8,991 nucleotides of DNA from Deltaproteobacteria bacterium. GTDB lineage: Bacteria > Desulfobacterota > Desulfobacteria > Desulfobacterales > SURF-7. This document shows, in pieces, positions 1 to 5,857 of this stretch. Position numbers and translations under genes: made by a program. Within the stretch, counting starts at the first letter, position 1, and each line of letters begins with the position of its first letter. Below the pieces are notes generated by a model, which searched no databases, was not told where the DNA came from, and saw only the letters and a list, made by a program, of their open reading frames with translations. The stretch lies in the NCBI GenBank assembly GCA_019307665.1, contig JAFDJC010000120.1, positions 1 to 8,991 on the forward strand. The letters are read 5' to 3'.

Positions 1-1
1 T

Positions 2-583
2 TCGGGTAACGGCAAATCTACGTTTTTAATGGTTATGAATCGCCTCTGGGAAGGCATCTTAGGCGCAAGGTTGGAGGGGCGAGTCTCGATTCTTATCGAT
101 AATACTTATCGTGATATTTACTCTGGGTCAATCGGGTTGTCCGATCTTAGGCGCAAAGTTGGAATGGTTTTTCAGACTCCCAATCCTTTACCAATGAGTA
201 TTGTGAAAAATGTCTCCTTCCCTTTAAAACTAATGGGTTGTAAAGACAAAAAAAAGATCGTTGAAAAAACAGAACAATCATTGAGACAAGCTTATCTGTG
301 GAATGAAGTCAAGGATCGCCTGGATGATGATGCCGGATCCCTGTCTGGTGGTCAACAACAACGTCTATGCATAGCAAGGGCGCTGATTCTTGAACCCGAA
401 GTTATTTTGCTGGATGAGCCCACTTCATCTTTGGATAAAACCGCAAGCGCGGTAATTGAAGAACTCCTGATCCAGTTAAAAAAACGATGTACAATTCTTA
501 TGGTCTCTCATTATCTTGATCAAGTAAAACGAATTGCAGACAACGTCTTTGAATTTTCTGAAGGTAAATTTATAAGGTTATAA
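2..583 (+). CDS. PstB-like phosphate-type ABC transporter ATP-binding protein (5' partial)
   Basis: This is the ATPase subunit of an ABC importer. It would hydrolyse ATP on the cytoplasmic face to drive uptake, most likely of phosphate or a related oxyanion. The frame is open from the window edge and begins inside Walker A (SGNGKST, residues 1-7 of the visible 194). It then shows a Q-loop (MVFQ, Q near residue 58), the signature LSGGQQQRLCIARAL (from residue 114), Walker B VILLDEP (from 134), D-loop SSLD and the switch histidine in VSH (about 170). The signature string and 'NPLPMSI' after the Q-loop are typical of PstB, which is usually about 250-260 residues, so roughly 60 N-terminal residues lie upstream. 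The D-loop reads SSLDK rather than the usual SALDP, so a divergent PstB or a relative such as a tungstate-type ATPase is possible. No phoU follows; the next gene is convergent. Confidence 0.85.
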   Translation, partial: SGNGKSTFLMVMNRLWEGILGARLEGRVSILIDNTYRDIYSGSIGLSDLRRKVGMVFQTPNPLPMSIVKNVSFPLKLMGCKDKKKIVEKTEQSLRQAYLWNEVKDRLDDDAGSLSGGQQQRLCIARALILEPEVILLDEPTSSLDKTASAVIEELLIQLKKRCTILMVSHYLDQVKRIADNVFEFSEGKFIRL

Positions 584-617
584 ATAAAAACAACAAGTTG
601 TGGGATTTTATTATTGC

Positions 618-1904
618 CTAATTGGATGCCTTGTCTATATCGATAATTTTTCGTCCGCCAACATATTCGCGTGTCTTATAACTTGTAATACCCATCAATT
701 TTTTTGTGATAGCACCCATTCTCTCAACCTGTGTTTTTACCTTGGCGATCATTTCAAAAATCGGATCATCTTTTTTCATATCCATGAGTAAAATTTCAGT
801 AGCCCCTGAAATATACTGGAGTGGCTGATTCAGTTCATGGCAGATACTGCCCGACATTTCAAGTGCGCCTTGAAGCCTTTCCTTTTGTGTTTTGTCGTGT
901 TCTGCCTGCTTTCTCCATGAGATGTCGGAAATCGTGATGACAGCCTGTTTTTGATAATTCGATGGGTCCTTACAGCTTAAATTTAAATTGCCTGTAAAAA
1001 TAGCTTTATTTTTTTTCTGGAAAAGCGCATCACTTACTATGGGTATATCATTTTTCAGGTTTTCGATAATCAGTTTTTCAATACGGTTGTGTTCTTCAGT
1101 AGACGAAAAAAATATTTTAAAATCTTTATCCCGGTAGTTTGATTCGTTTTCAAATCCGAATATTTTACGCATGGCTTCATTGGCCCATTCAATGGTACTG
1201 TTTTTAATGAGGCAAATGCCAACCGGTGAGGCAGTTAAAATATCAGCTTGTATTTCATTGCTTTGTCTCAGGGCTTGTTCGGCACGCTTGCGTTCCTCAT
1301 TTTCTTTTTCTAGCTCCAAGGTGCGTTGTTTTACAAGATCTTCAAGATGGTAACGGTATTCATTAAGCTGCTCATTGGCTTGATGAAGAGAGGACGAAAG
1401 GCTGTAAGCTCTTAATGCTGAAGTGATCGAAGTGATAAGTTTCTTGGCGTTAAACTCGGTTTTGGACTTGTAGTCATTAATGGCGTATTTGGTGATCACC
1501 TCATGTTCCGGTGCTTGCCCGGGCTGGCCTGTATTAAGAACAATTTGTACAATATTGTTTTTCAATTCTTCTCTGATATAACGGACAACTTCAAGGCCTG
1601 CATCATCTGTTTCCATCACAACATCCAGAAGAATAAAGGCGATATCATTATTGTCGCTGACAAGCTGTTTTGTTTCTTTGCCTGAATAAGCGTTCAAGAA
1701 CTTCAGTTTTCGCCCTTCAAATGAAAAGTCATCCAGCACAAGCTTTGTAACCGTATGTATTTCTTCCTGGTCATCGGCAATAATAATTTTCCACTCAGGC
1801 AGGTAAAGGCTTTCCTGTTGTTCCCCGGTTGTTTGATCATCGGTCTCTTTTTTAAAAATAAGATTATTCCCGGCATCAGGAAATGAATCCTTGTTGTCCG
1901 CCAT
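618..1904 (-). CDS. Receiver-PAS-HisKA signalling protein lacking a HATPase domain
   Basis: This is a 428-residue cytoplasmic two-component protein. Residues about 37-165 form a receiver domain with acidic pair D44/D45, phospho-acceptor D94 in ILLDVVM, T125 in LNTGQPGQAP and K148 in YKSKTE. A predicted coiled coil follows (about 172-215), then a PAS domain (about 216-335, with ASPVGI and IEWANEA), then a HisKA dimerisation/phosphotransfer helix pair with H356 in the H-box SICHELNQP. The protein stops about 70 residues later, ending in IIDIDKASN, with no N, G1 or G2 box. The ATG at 1904 is supported by AGGAG (1912-1916 on the complement, 7 nt spacing). The 34 nt between its stop and the converging pstB-like gene leave no room for a broken ATPase remnant. 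It may be phosphorylated in trans, act as a phosphatase or relay, or serve as a dimeric scaffold. No membrane segment is seen, so sensing is probably intracellular through PAS. Confidence 0.85.
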   Translation of the reverse strand: MADNKDSFPDAGNNLIFKKETDDQTTGEQQESLYLPEWKIIIADDQEEIHTVTKLVLDDFSFEGRKLKFLNAYSGKETKQLVSDNNDIAFILLDVVMETDDAGLEVVRYIREELKNNIVQIVLNTGQPGQAPEHEVITKYAINDYKSKTEFNAKKLITSITSALRAYSLSSSLHQANEQLNEYRYHLEDLVKQRTLELEKENEERKRAEQALRQSNEIQADILTASPVGICLIKNSTIEWANEAMRKIFGFENESNYRDKDFKIFFSSTEEHNRIEKLIIENLKNDIPIVSDALFQKKNKAIFTGNLNLSCKDPSNYQKQAVITISDISWRKQAEHDKTQKERLQGALEMSGSICHELNQPLQYISGATEILLMDMKKDDPIFEMIAKVKTQVERMGAITKKLMGITSYKTREYVGGRKIIDIDKASN

Positions 1905-2001
1905 TACCTGTCTCCTGTTATCAGAAAGAGTGGCGATATGGTTTTTTATATGAAAAATAAAAAATCATGAAATGCAGTTACTATATATTTTCAGGGCGCG
2001 A

Positions 2002-2062
2002 TGCGTTGTAAAACTACAAAGGGGACGCAAGATGCATGCCCCGAAAGGGCATATAACCCCTT
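2002..2062 (+). other. Candidate structured RNA element with possible pseudoknot
   Basis: Several complementary segments fit together. TTGTA (2006-2010) pairs with TACAA (2015-2019) around loop AAAC. TGCG (2002-2005) pairs with CGCA (2026-2029), leaving AGGGGA unpaired. AAGGGG (2019-2024) can pair with CCCCTT (2057-2062). ATGCCC (2036-2041) pairs with GGGCAT (2047-2052) around CGAAA. The GGGG segment lies inside the first helix, and its partner lies beyond the third, which would make a pseudoknot; A2019 is claimed by two helices, so one end pair must give way. The string GGGGACGCAAG is reminiscent of the GGGACGCAAAG core of c-di-GMP-I riboswitches, but the rest of that motif is absent. No T-tract follows, so it is not a simple terminator. 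The strand is a guess based on the downstream operon. Confidence 0.3.
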
Positions 2063-2101
2063 CCTCTATAAACATCTATCATACAATAAAAGTAAGTGAT
2101 T

Positions 2102-2144
2102 GGTGCCCGAATGTCAAGAAAACATTTATACTACAGAAGGCACC
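2102..2144. repeat. Nested inverted repeat (two-part hairpin)
   Basis: GGTGCC (2102-2107) and GGCACC (2139-2144) are exact complements. Between them GAATGT (2109-2114) pairs with ACATTT (2122-2127), with one G-T wobble, around a seven-base loop. The two helices form an interrupted hairpin, directly followed by the AT-rich near-palindrome TGATTT-TT-AAATCA (2145-2158). It could be an RNA hairpin or a DNA operator. It lies upstream of the TTGACA box, so an RNA role would need a promoter further upstream. Confidence 0.35.
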
Positions 2145-2187
2145 TGATTTTTAAATCATTAATAATTCCAAAGGTTACTGTTAAAAC

Positions 2188-2217
2188 TTGACATAACCAG
2201 GTATTAGGAGCTATATC
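2188..2217 (+). promoter_or_regulatory. Candidate sigma-70 promoter of the five-gene operon
   Basis: The -35 box TTGACA (2188-2193) matches consensus exactly. After 18 bases comes TATATC (2212-2217), four of six matches to TATAAT. Transcription from about 2224 would leave a leader of roughly 50 nt before the chosen ATG at 2273. The position, upstream of the first gene of a co-directional cluster, supports the call. The imperfect -10 box and 18-base spacing keep it tentative. Confidence 0.45.
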
Positions 2218-2272
2218 AGAAAGAAAAATCGATTTTTTTACTTCAACCCTTTTTTGCTTCTTGTGTATTAGT

Positions 2273-3661
2273 ATGAATAAAAAATTAATTGTTGTACTTG
2301 TTATTTCAGCCCTCCTGGCAGTGGGATTTTTGTATGTCAGAGATATGAAGAAGAGTGGACAAGATGAAGAAAGAAAGGCCGGGGCTTTTAAAAAGCTGAC
2401 CAAGATTGGAAAAAAAATGCCCAAGGCAGGTCTGATAAAGATGGGATCGGCTTTAAAAACGTATTACAGTGAGCATAACCAATATCCTGCACAGTTAATG
2501 GATCTTTATCCGAATTATATCCCTGTTAAAGAATTTATTGAAGAACTGGACTGGTATTATGAGCCCAGAGGCGAAGGTTTTTTTCTGAGCAAGACTGTGA
2601 AAAGGGGTTCTCAAAAATATGCCGCATCTATTGACCAGGAACTTATCCCCAGAGATGGAAAAACGGTTTTAATTGCATCTGTTGATGTGAAACAGCAGCC
2701 GGGAGACGATACGCAACTAGGTAGTGAGGCTTTTGATCTCAGCATATTGAAAACAGCGCAGCTGACTATATCTGAGATCACGGAAGAGGAGAAGAAGCCT
2801 GAGTTTATTATAAGGAGACCTGAGATTCTTTCGGTAACCGAGGGCGAGATAGGTACTGATATCCAATCTGAAATGGGCAAGAGGTTTTTTGTATGGAGGG
2901 ATAAAAACGGGGCTTTAGGTTTTGGTAATGTTTCGTACCCGGACTCAAACAGGCTGTCAATATATGATGATGCCAGCTGGATTGATATCAAGAAGCCATT
3001 GCCCAGGGAACGAAAAAACGCAAAGGCGGGCGAAGATAAACCGGGCGAAGATAAAATGGGTAAAAAGAAGGATAGTGAAAGTATGGCATTAACATACAGC
3101 GATGACTATCTGGTTTGGAGATATAAAGATGGTAGATTAGGTCTCGGAAATATCCAATACCCCGATACTGAAAGCCCATTAATATATATGGATGGAAAAT
3201 GGATGGGCATGAAGCCTAAAGATGACTTGCCAAAAACTGTATCGCCTGAAGCAGAAAAATGGGAGAAAAAAAAGAAGTATGGTGATGAAGTTCCAGAGTA
3301 CAGCAATAAATATCTGGTATGGAAATTTAAGGATGGCAGGATTGGCGTCGGCAATGTCCAGTATCCTAGCACCGGGGACACGGCGATATACGTAGATGGA
3401 AAATGGGTGAACACTGAGCCTAAAAGTAAGAATATCAAGACTCCTTCACCCGAAGCCGGGGAAGCCGAGGAAACCGGAAAAAGAAAAGATAAAACTGATG
3501 CTGCCTTAAATTTTGGTGATAAGTACCTGGTATGGAAATATAAGGACGGCAGAATTGGAATGGGCAATGTTCAGTATCCGAAAGTTGATGAAATAGCACA
3601 TATTTGGGTTAACGGCACCTGGCAGAAGGTAGTAAAAGGAACTATTCCGGATTCTCAGTAG
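2273..3661 (+). CDS. Membrane-anchored protein with pseudopilin-like segment and four repeats
   Basis: The function is not recognised. The 462-residue product starts MNKK followed by one hydrophobic segment (about 5-22), so it is probably anchored in the inner membrane with the rest outside the cytoplasm. Residues about 53-107 resemble the globular part of type II secretion pseudopilins (ALKTYYSEHNQYPAQL, then a paired aromatic/proline segment), but there is no GFTLLE-type prepilin cleavage site. Residues 204-453 hold four copies of a roughly 37-residue unit, Y-L-V-W-K-x-K-D-G-R-I-G-x-G-N-V-Q-Y-P followed by IY-x-D-G-K-W, separated by charged, Lys/Glu/Pro-rich linkers. The ATG at 2273 was chosen because the hydrophobic anchor follows it directly; an in-frame TTG at 2261 would add four residues. 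Neither start has a clear Shine-Dalgarno. The prepilin gene begins 52 nt downstream. Repeated aromatic units suggest binding to a polymer or partner protein, which is inference. Confidence 0.8.
   Translation: MNKKLIVVLVISALLAVGFLYVRDMKKSGQDEERKAGAFKKLTKIGKKMPKAGLIKMGSALKTYYSEHNQYPAQLMDLYPNYIPVKEFIEELDWYYEPRGEGFFLSKTVKRGSQKYAASIDQELIPRDGKTVLIASVDVKQQPGDDTQLGSEAFDLSILKTAQLTISEITEEEKKPEFIIRRPEILSVTEGEIGTDIQSEMGKRFFVWRDKNGALGFGNVSYPDSNRLSIYDDASWIDIKKPLPRERKNAKAGEDKPGEDKMGKKKDSESMALTYSDDYLVWRYKDGRLGLGNIQYPDTESPLIYMDGKWMGMKPKDDLPKTVSPEAEKWEKKKKYGDEVPEYSNKYLVWKFKDGRIGVGNVQYPSTGDTAIYVDGKWVNTEPKSKNIKTPSPEAGEAEETGKRKDKTDAALNFGDKYLVWKYKDGRIGMGNVQYPKVDEIAHIWVNGTWQKVVKGTIPDSQ
2882..3634 (+). repeat. Four in-gene repeats encoding the aromatic/glycine unit
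   Basis: The units lie at about 2882-2998, 3107-3217, 3311-3421 and 3524-3634. Each encodes a VW-x-x-K-(D/N)-G core, G-x-GN-(V/I), YP and a closing W. Units 2 to 4 are the closest to one another. Units 3 and 4 match at about 48 of the first 57 bases by my alignment, with most differences in third positions, so they are diverged under protein-level constraint. Unit 1 is the most degenerate (KNGALGFGNVSYP). The start-to-start spacing is about 222, 204 and 213 nt because linker lengths differ. Confidence 0.85.
3027..3055 (+). repeat. Short in-frame tandem duplication in a linker
   Basis: CGGGCGAAGATAAA occurs at 3027-3040 and again at 3042-3055, a 15-base period that encodes GEDKP then GEDKM. 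It lies in the charged linker between repeat units 1 and 2. It looks like a slipped-strand duplication that keeps the reading frame. Confidence 0.85.
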
Positions 3662-3713
3662 AATATTGCTAAAGATCTTATGGTTAAGGACTGTCTGAAG
3701 AGGAAGAGAAAAT

Positions 3714-4169
3714 ATGTTTAGAAAAGCGAAAAGGGTTGACGGTTTCACGTTGCTGGAACTTTTAGTTGTGATGGGTATTTTAGGTGTTCTCACTTCAACC
3801 GGTATGCTTTACTTCTTTGATATGATGAGATCGGGTCGGGATACCGCTGCCCTTTCAGATGCAAACAACTTGATGACAGTGGTGAGTAGTAATTTTGTTG
3901 GTGACGAAAGTGTCAATTATGAGACGCAAAATGGACAACAGCTCGGCGTTGCTGATGCTGCGGGAGTGGCAAGAGATCCGGTATTTACATTGTCTGCAGG
4001 AGTCGTGATAGTTTTTGCAGGTGGGTTTAACAATATGAGTTTTGGAGAAAATGATAATACTCCCGGTCAGTTTAATGCCAACCTCTATCATTCAAGTGGA
4101 ACACCCGGGAGGGAAGTTCAGATTATTGTTGATGAGTTGAATGAAATACAAGAATTTATTGTCTGGTAA
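3714..4169 (+). CDS. Type IV prepilin / pseudopilin-like protein
   Basis: This 151-residue protein has a canonical class III signal: a short basic leader (MFRKAKRVDG), then FTLLELLVVMGILGVL. Prepilin peptidase (PilD-type) should cut after G10 and methylate the new N-terminal Phe, and E15 is the conserved Glu5 of mature pilins. The hydrophobic helix would anchor it in the inner membrane before assembly. The rest is a modest globular domain rich in Gly, Asn and Val, with no cysteine pair for the usual major-pilin D-loop. The length fits a minor pilin or a pseudopilin. GAGGA at 3700-3704, 9 nt before the ATG, supports the start. The upstream gene has a pseudopilin-like segment, so the two may act in one filament or secretion complex. 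No assembly ATPase, platform protein or peptidase gene is in the window, so these must be elsewhere. Confidence 0.88.
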   Translation: MFRKAKRVDGFTLLELLVVMGILGVLTSTGMLYFFDMMRSGRDTAALSDANNLMTVVSSNFVGDESVNYETQNGQQLGVADAAGVARDPVFTLSAGVVIVFAGGFNNMSFGENDNTPGQFNANLYHSSGTPGREVQIIVDELNEIQEFIVW

Positions 4170-4200
4170 CGCTAAATATAAAAAGAAGAATAAAAAACAA

Positions 4201-4800
4201 ATGAAAAAGATAAAAACGCTGACACTATTGATCCTGTTGTTGACTCTTGCCTTTCCGTTCAGTTCTTACGGAGAACGACTCGGGTTTGAAATTAACGCCA
4301 ACACTTCTGATGTTGAAGGAAAAATTGATGTCAGAATTCCACATTATGAAACCGATCTGTTTGCCGGAGTCGGTGGTCTTTACAGTGAAGACAACTATTT
4401 CATCTCAAACGTCAATTTTTTTCTGCGCGATGAGATCTTTTCTCCAGCACTGACACTCGGCCTTGGATTTAAAGGGGTATACGGCAGAGCTGAAATTGAT
4501 GATACTGATTACGATCTGGCTTCATTGAACTTCGCTCTCCTTGGCAGATACGATTTCCGCAGGGATAATTACCAGTTGCCGATTAGTGTCGAAGCAGGTT
4601 TTTCAGCCGCTACTAAACCTCTGTGTTTTAACGACACTGAGCGATACATCGATTTTTCGTGTACCGTATATGGCCATATTGTTAACAATGCAGCTGTTCT
4701 TGTCGGCGGCAGATATCTGGATATCCGATTTGACGAAGGGGCGGGTGAAGTCAAGACAAGAGACCATGCCATATTTTTCGGCTGCAAACTGTTTCTTTAA
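4201..4800 (+). CDS. YfaZ-like outer-membrane beta-barrel protein
   Basis: The 199-residue product has a classical Sec signal peptide (MKKIKTLTLLILLLTLAFPF, probable cleavage near SSYG at residue 24) followed by alternating polar/hydrophobic strands rich in Gly and aromatics. The sequence ends in FFGCKLFL, similar to the aromatic C-terminal strand of barrels, although the last residue is Leu. The GLGFKGVYG segment, LPISVEAGFS, PLCF and the NNAAVLVGGRYLDIRF strand resemble YfaZ family proteins, a poorly characterised outer-membrane barrel family. The frame is open from an ATG at 4141 inside the prepilin gene, but the signal peptide begins at the ATG at 4201, so that start was chosen; the Shine-Dalgarno is weak (AAGAAG). 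It sits 31 nt after the prepilin gene and 32 nt before mltG. Recognition of the family is by eye and moderate; that it is an exported barrel is more secure. Confidence 0.7.
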   Translation: MKKIKTLTLLILLLTLAFPFSSYGERLGFEINANTSDVEGKIDVRIPHYETDLFAGVGGLYSEDNYFISNVNFFLRDEIFSPALTLGLGFKGVYGRAEIDDTDYDLASLNFALLGRYDFRRDNYQLPISVEAGFSAATKPLCFNDTERYIDFSCTVYGHIVNNAAVLVGGRYLDIRFDEGAGEVKTRDHAIFFGCKLFL

Positions 4801-4832
4801 TCATTGAGAACCTTTCGTACCATCCTCAGAAT

Positions 4833-5843
4833 ATGTTAAAAAAAAAGAATTTTTTAATCTTAACCATCCTGTTTCTTGTTCTAATGGCAGGATGTTTTTT
4901 TATCTTGGATTTTTACAGATATGGGAGTAGCCCTGCTTATCTTTCTGAAAAAAAGAAAGTATTTATTGTAAAAAAAGGTCAGAACACGAATTCAGTGACA
5001 ATCGAACTTTTAAAACAGGGGCTTATCAGGGAACCATTCAAATTTAAACTCTTGGCAAGAATAAGAGGCCTTAATGAAAATATCAAAGCTGGAGAATACC
5101 TTCTTTCGCCCTCGATGACGCCTGCTAGTGTTATAGAAAAAATGATTAAAGGAGAAGTCCGTCTGCGCAGAATAACGGTTCCGGAAGGATTTACAATCAG
5201 GCAGATCGCATCTCTTATAAATGATGCCGGTCTGGAACAACAGGATGTTTTTAATCGTTATGCAACTGACCCTTTACTGACAAGGCAAATGAATATCGAT
5301 GCCGATACATTTGAAGGCTACCTTTTTCCCGACACTTACTATTTTTCAAAAGGAATTACATCAAAGAAGATTATATCCACTATGCTCAAACGTTTTCGAT
5401 CTGTTTTCAAAACGGAATTGAAAAAACGGGCACAAGACATAGGGCTTTCAGTTCACGAAATCGTGACGCTTGCCTCCATAATTGAAAAGGAGACAGGGAA
5501 GCCGTTTGAAAGGCCGATCATCTCATCCGTTTTTCACAATCGACTTAAAAAAAAGATGCGGCTGGAAAGTGACCCTACTGTGATATATGGTATAAGCGAT
5601 TTTAACGGAAATATAACCAGAAAAGATCTGAAAAGACGGACACCTTATAACACTTACAGAAAAAGAGGACTCCCGCTTGGTCCTATCGCCAATCCAGGGG
5701 CCGAAGCGCTTAAGGCGGCGCTCTATCCTGAAGATACCGATTACCTCTATTTTGTTTCTAAGCGTGATTCAACTCATCAATTTTCAACCAATATCCGGGA
5801 TCATAACAGGGCGGTGAGGCGATATCAGCTTTTGAGAAGATAA
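4833..5843 (+). CDS. mltG: Endolytic murein transglycosylase MltG
   Basis: MltG (formerly YceG) is an inner-membrane lytic transglycosylase that cuts nascent peptidoglycan strands within the chain and is thought to set glycan length by ending polymerisation. The 336 residues fit the family length. The N-terminus has a short basic stretch and one membrane helix (about 7-26), then a LysM-like subdomain (about 43-108) and the catalytic domain. The catalytic glutamate lies in ASIIEKETG (E218, the same number as the E. coli catalytic residue). Other family marks are EGYLFPDTY (161-169), VFHNRL (233-238), LESDPTVIYG (244-253), LPLGPIANPG (280-289) and YLYFVS...HQFS near the C-terminus. All key residues are intact. 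The ATG is preceded by no clear Shine-Dalgarno. The stop is 14 nt before nagZ, which strongly suggests co-transcription. Confidence 0.96.
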   Translation: MLKKKNFLILTILFLVLMAGCFFILDFYRYGSSPAYLSEKKKVFIVKKGQNTNSVTIELLKQGLIREPFKFKLLARIRGLNENIKAGEYLLSPSMTPASVIEKMIKGEVRLRRITVPEGFTIRQIASLINDAGLEQQDVFNRYATDPLLTRQMNIDADTFEGYLFPDTYYFSKGITSKKIISTMLKRFRSVFKTELKKRAQDIGLSVHEIVTLASIIEKETGKPFERPIISSVFHNRLKKKMRLESDPTVIYGISDFNGNITRKDLKRRTPYNTYRKRGLPLGPIANPGAEALKAALYPEDTDYLYFVSKRDSTHQFSTNIRDHNRAVRRYQLLRR

Positions 5844-5857
5844 ACAGGAATGTTTTT

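Larger units (their letters stand above)
1905..2272. other. Divergent intergenic region without a convincing gene
   Basis: This 368-base stretch separates the leftward kinase-like gene from the rightward operon. Short open frames exist here but show no plausible start context or recognisable protein. It contains a weak -10-like box for the leftward gene (TATAAA on the complement, 1945-1950, with no good -35), two groups of inverted repeats (about 2002-2062 and 2102-2144), an AT-rich near-palindrome at 2145-2158 and a TTGACA promoter-like site at 2188. It should hold the control elements of both transcription units. Confidence 0.75.

Noticed and set aside
590..601. ACAAC-AA-GTTGT inverted repeat between the two converging genes as a terminator
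   Set aside because: The loop is only two bases and the stem is five weak pairs. A short T run follows on the leftward strand, but the hairpin would be too unstable to call.
2002..2062. Direct call of a c-di-GMP-I (GEMM) riboswitch
   Set aside because: Only a GGGACGCAA-like string matches. The upstream AAACC/GAAA hairpin and downstream CGGGUUACC receptor are not found, so only an unnamed structured element is reported.
1972..2154. Sixty-codon open frame in the intergenic region
   Set aside because: It has no ribosome binding site, no recognisable protein features, and runs through the inverted repeats; structure explains the region better than coding.
2139..2157. Sigma-54 promoter beginning at GGCACC
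   Set aside because: There is a GG-containing -24-like element but no GC at the proper -12 position.
2131..2424. Leftward 97-codon open frame overlapping the start of the repeat-protein gene
   Set aside because: It is antisense to the convincing anchor-encoding start of the rightward gene and has no homology I recognise.
4141..4200. N-terminal extension of the YfaZ-like protein from an upstream ATG
   Set aside because: It would add twenty lysine/asparagine-rich residues before a normal signal peptide and overlap the prepilin gene; the ATG at 4201 is a better start.
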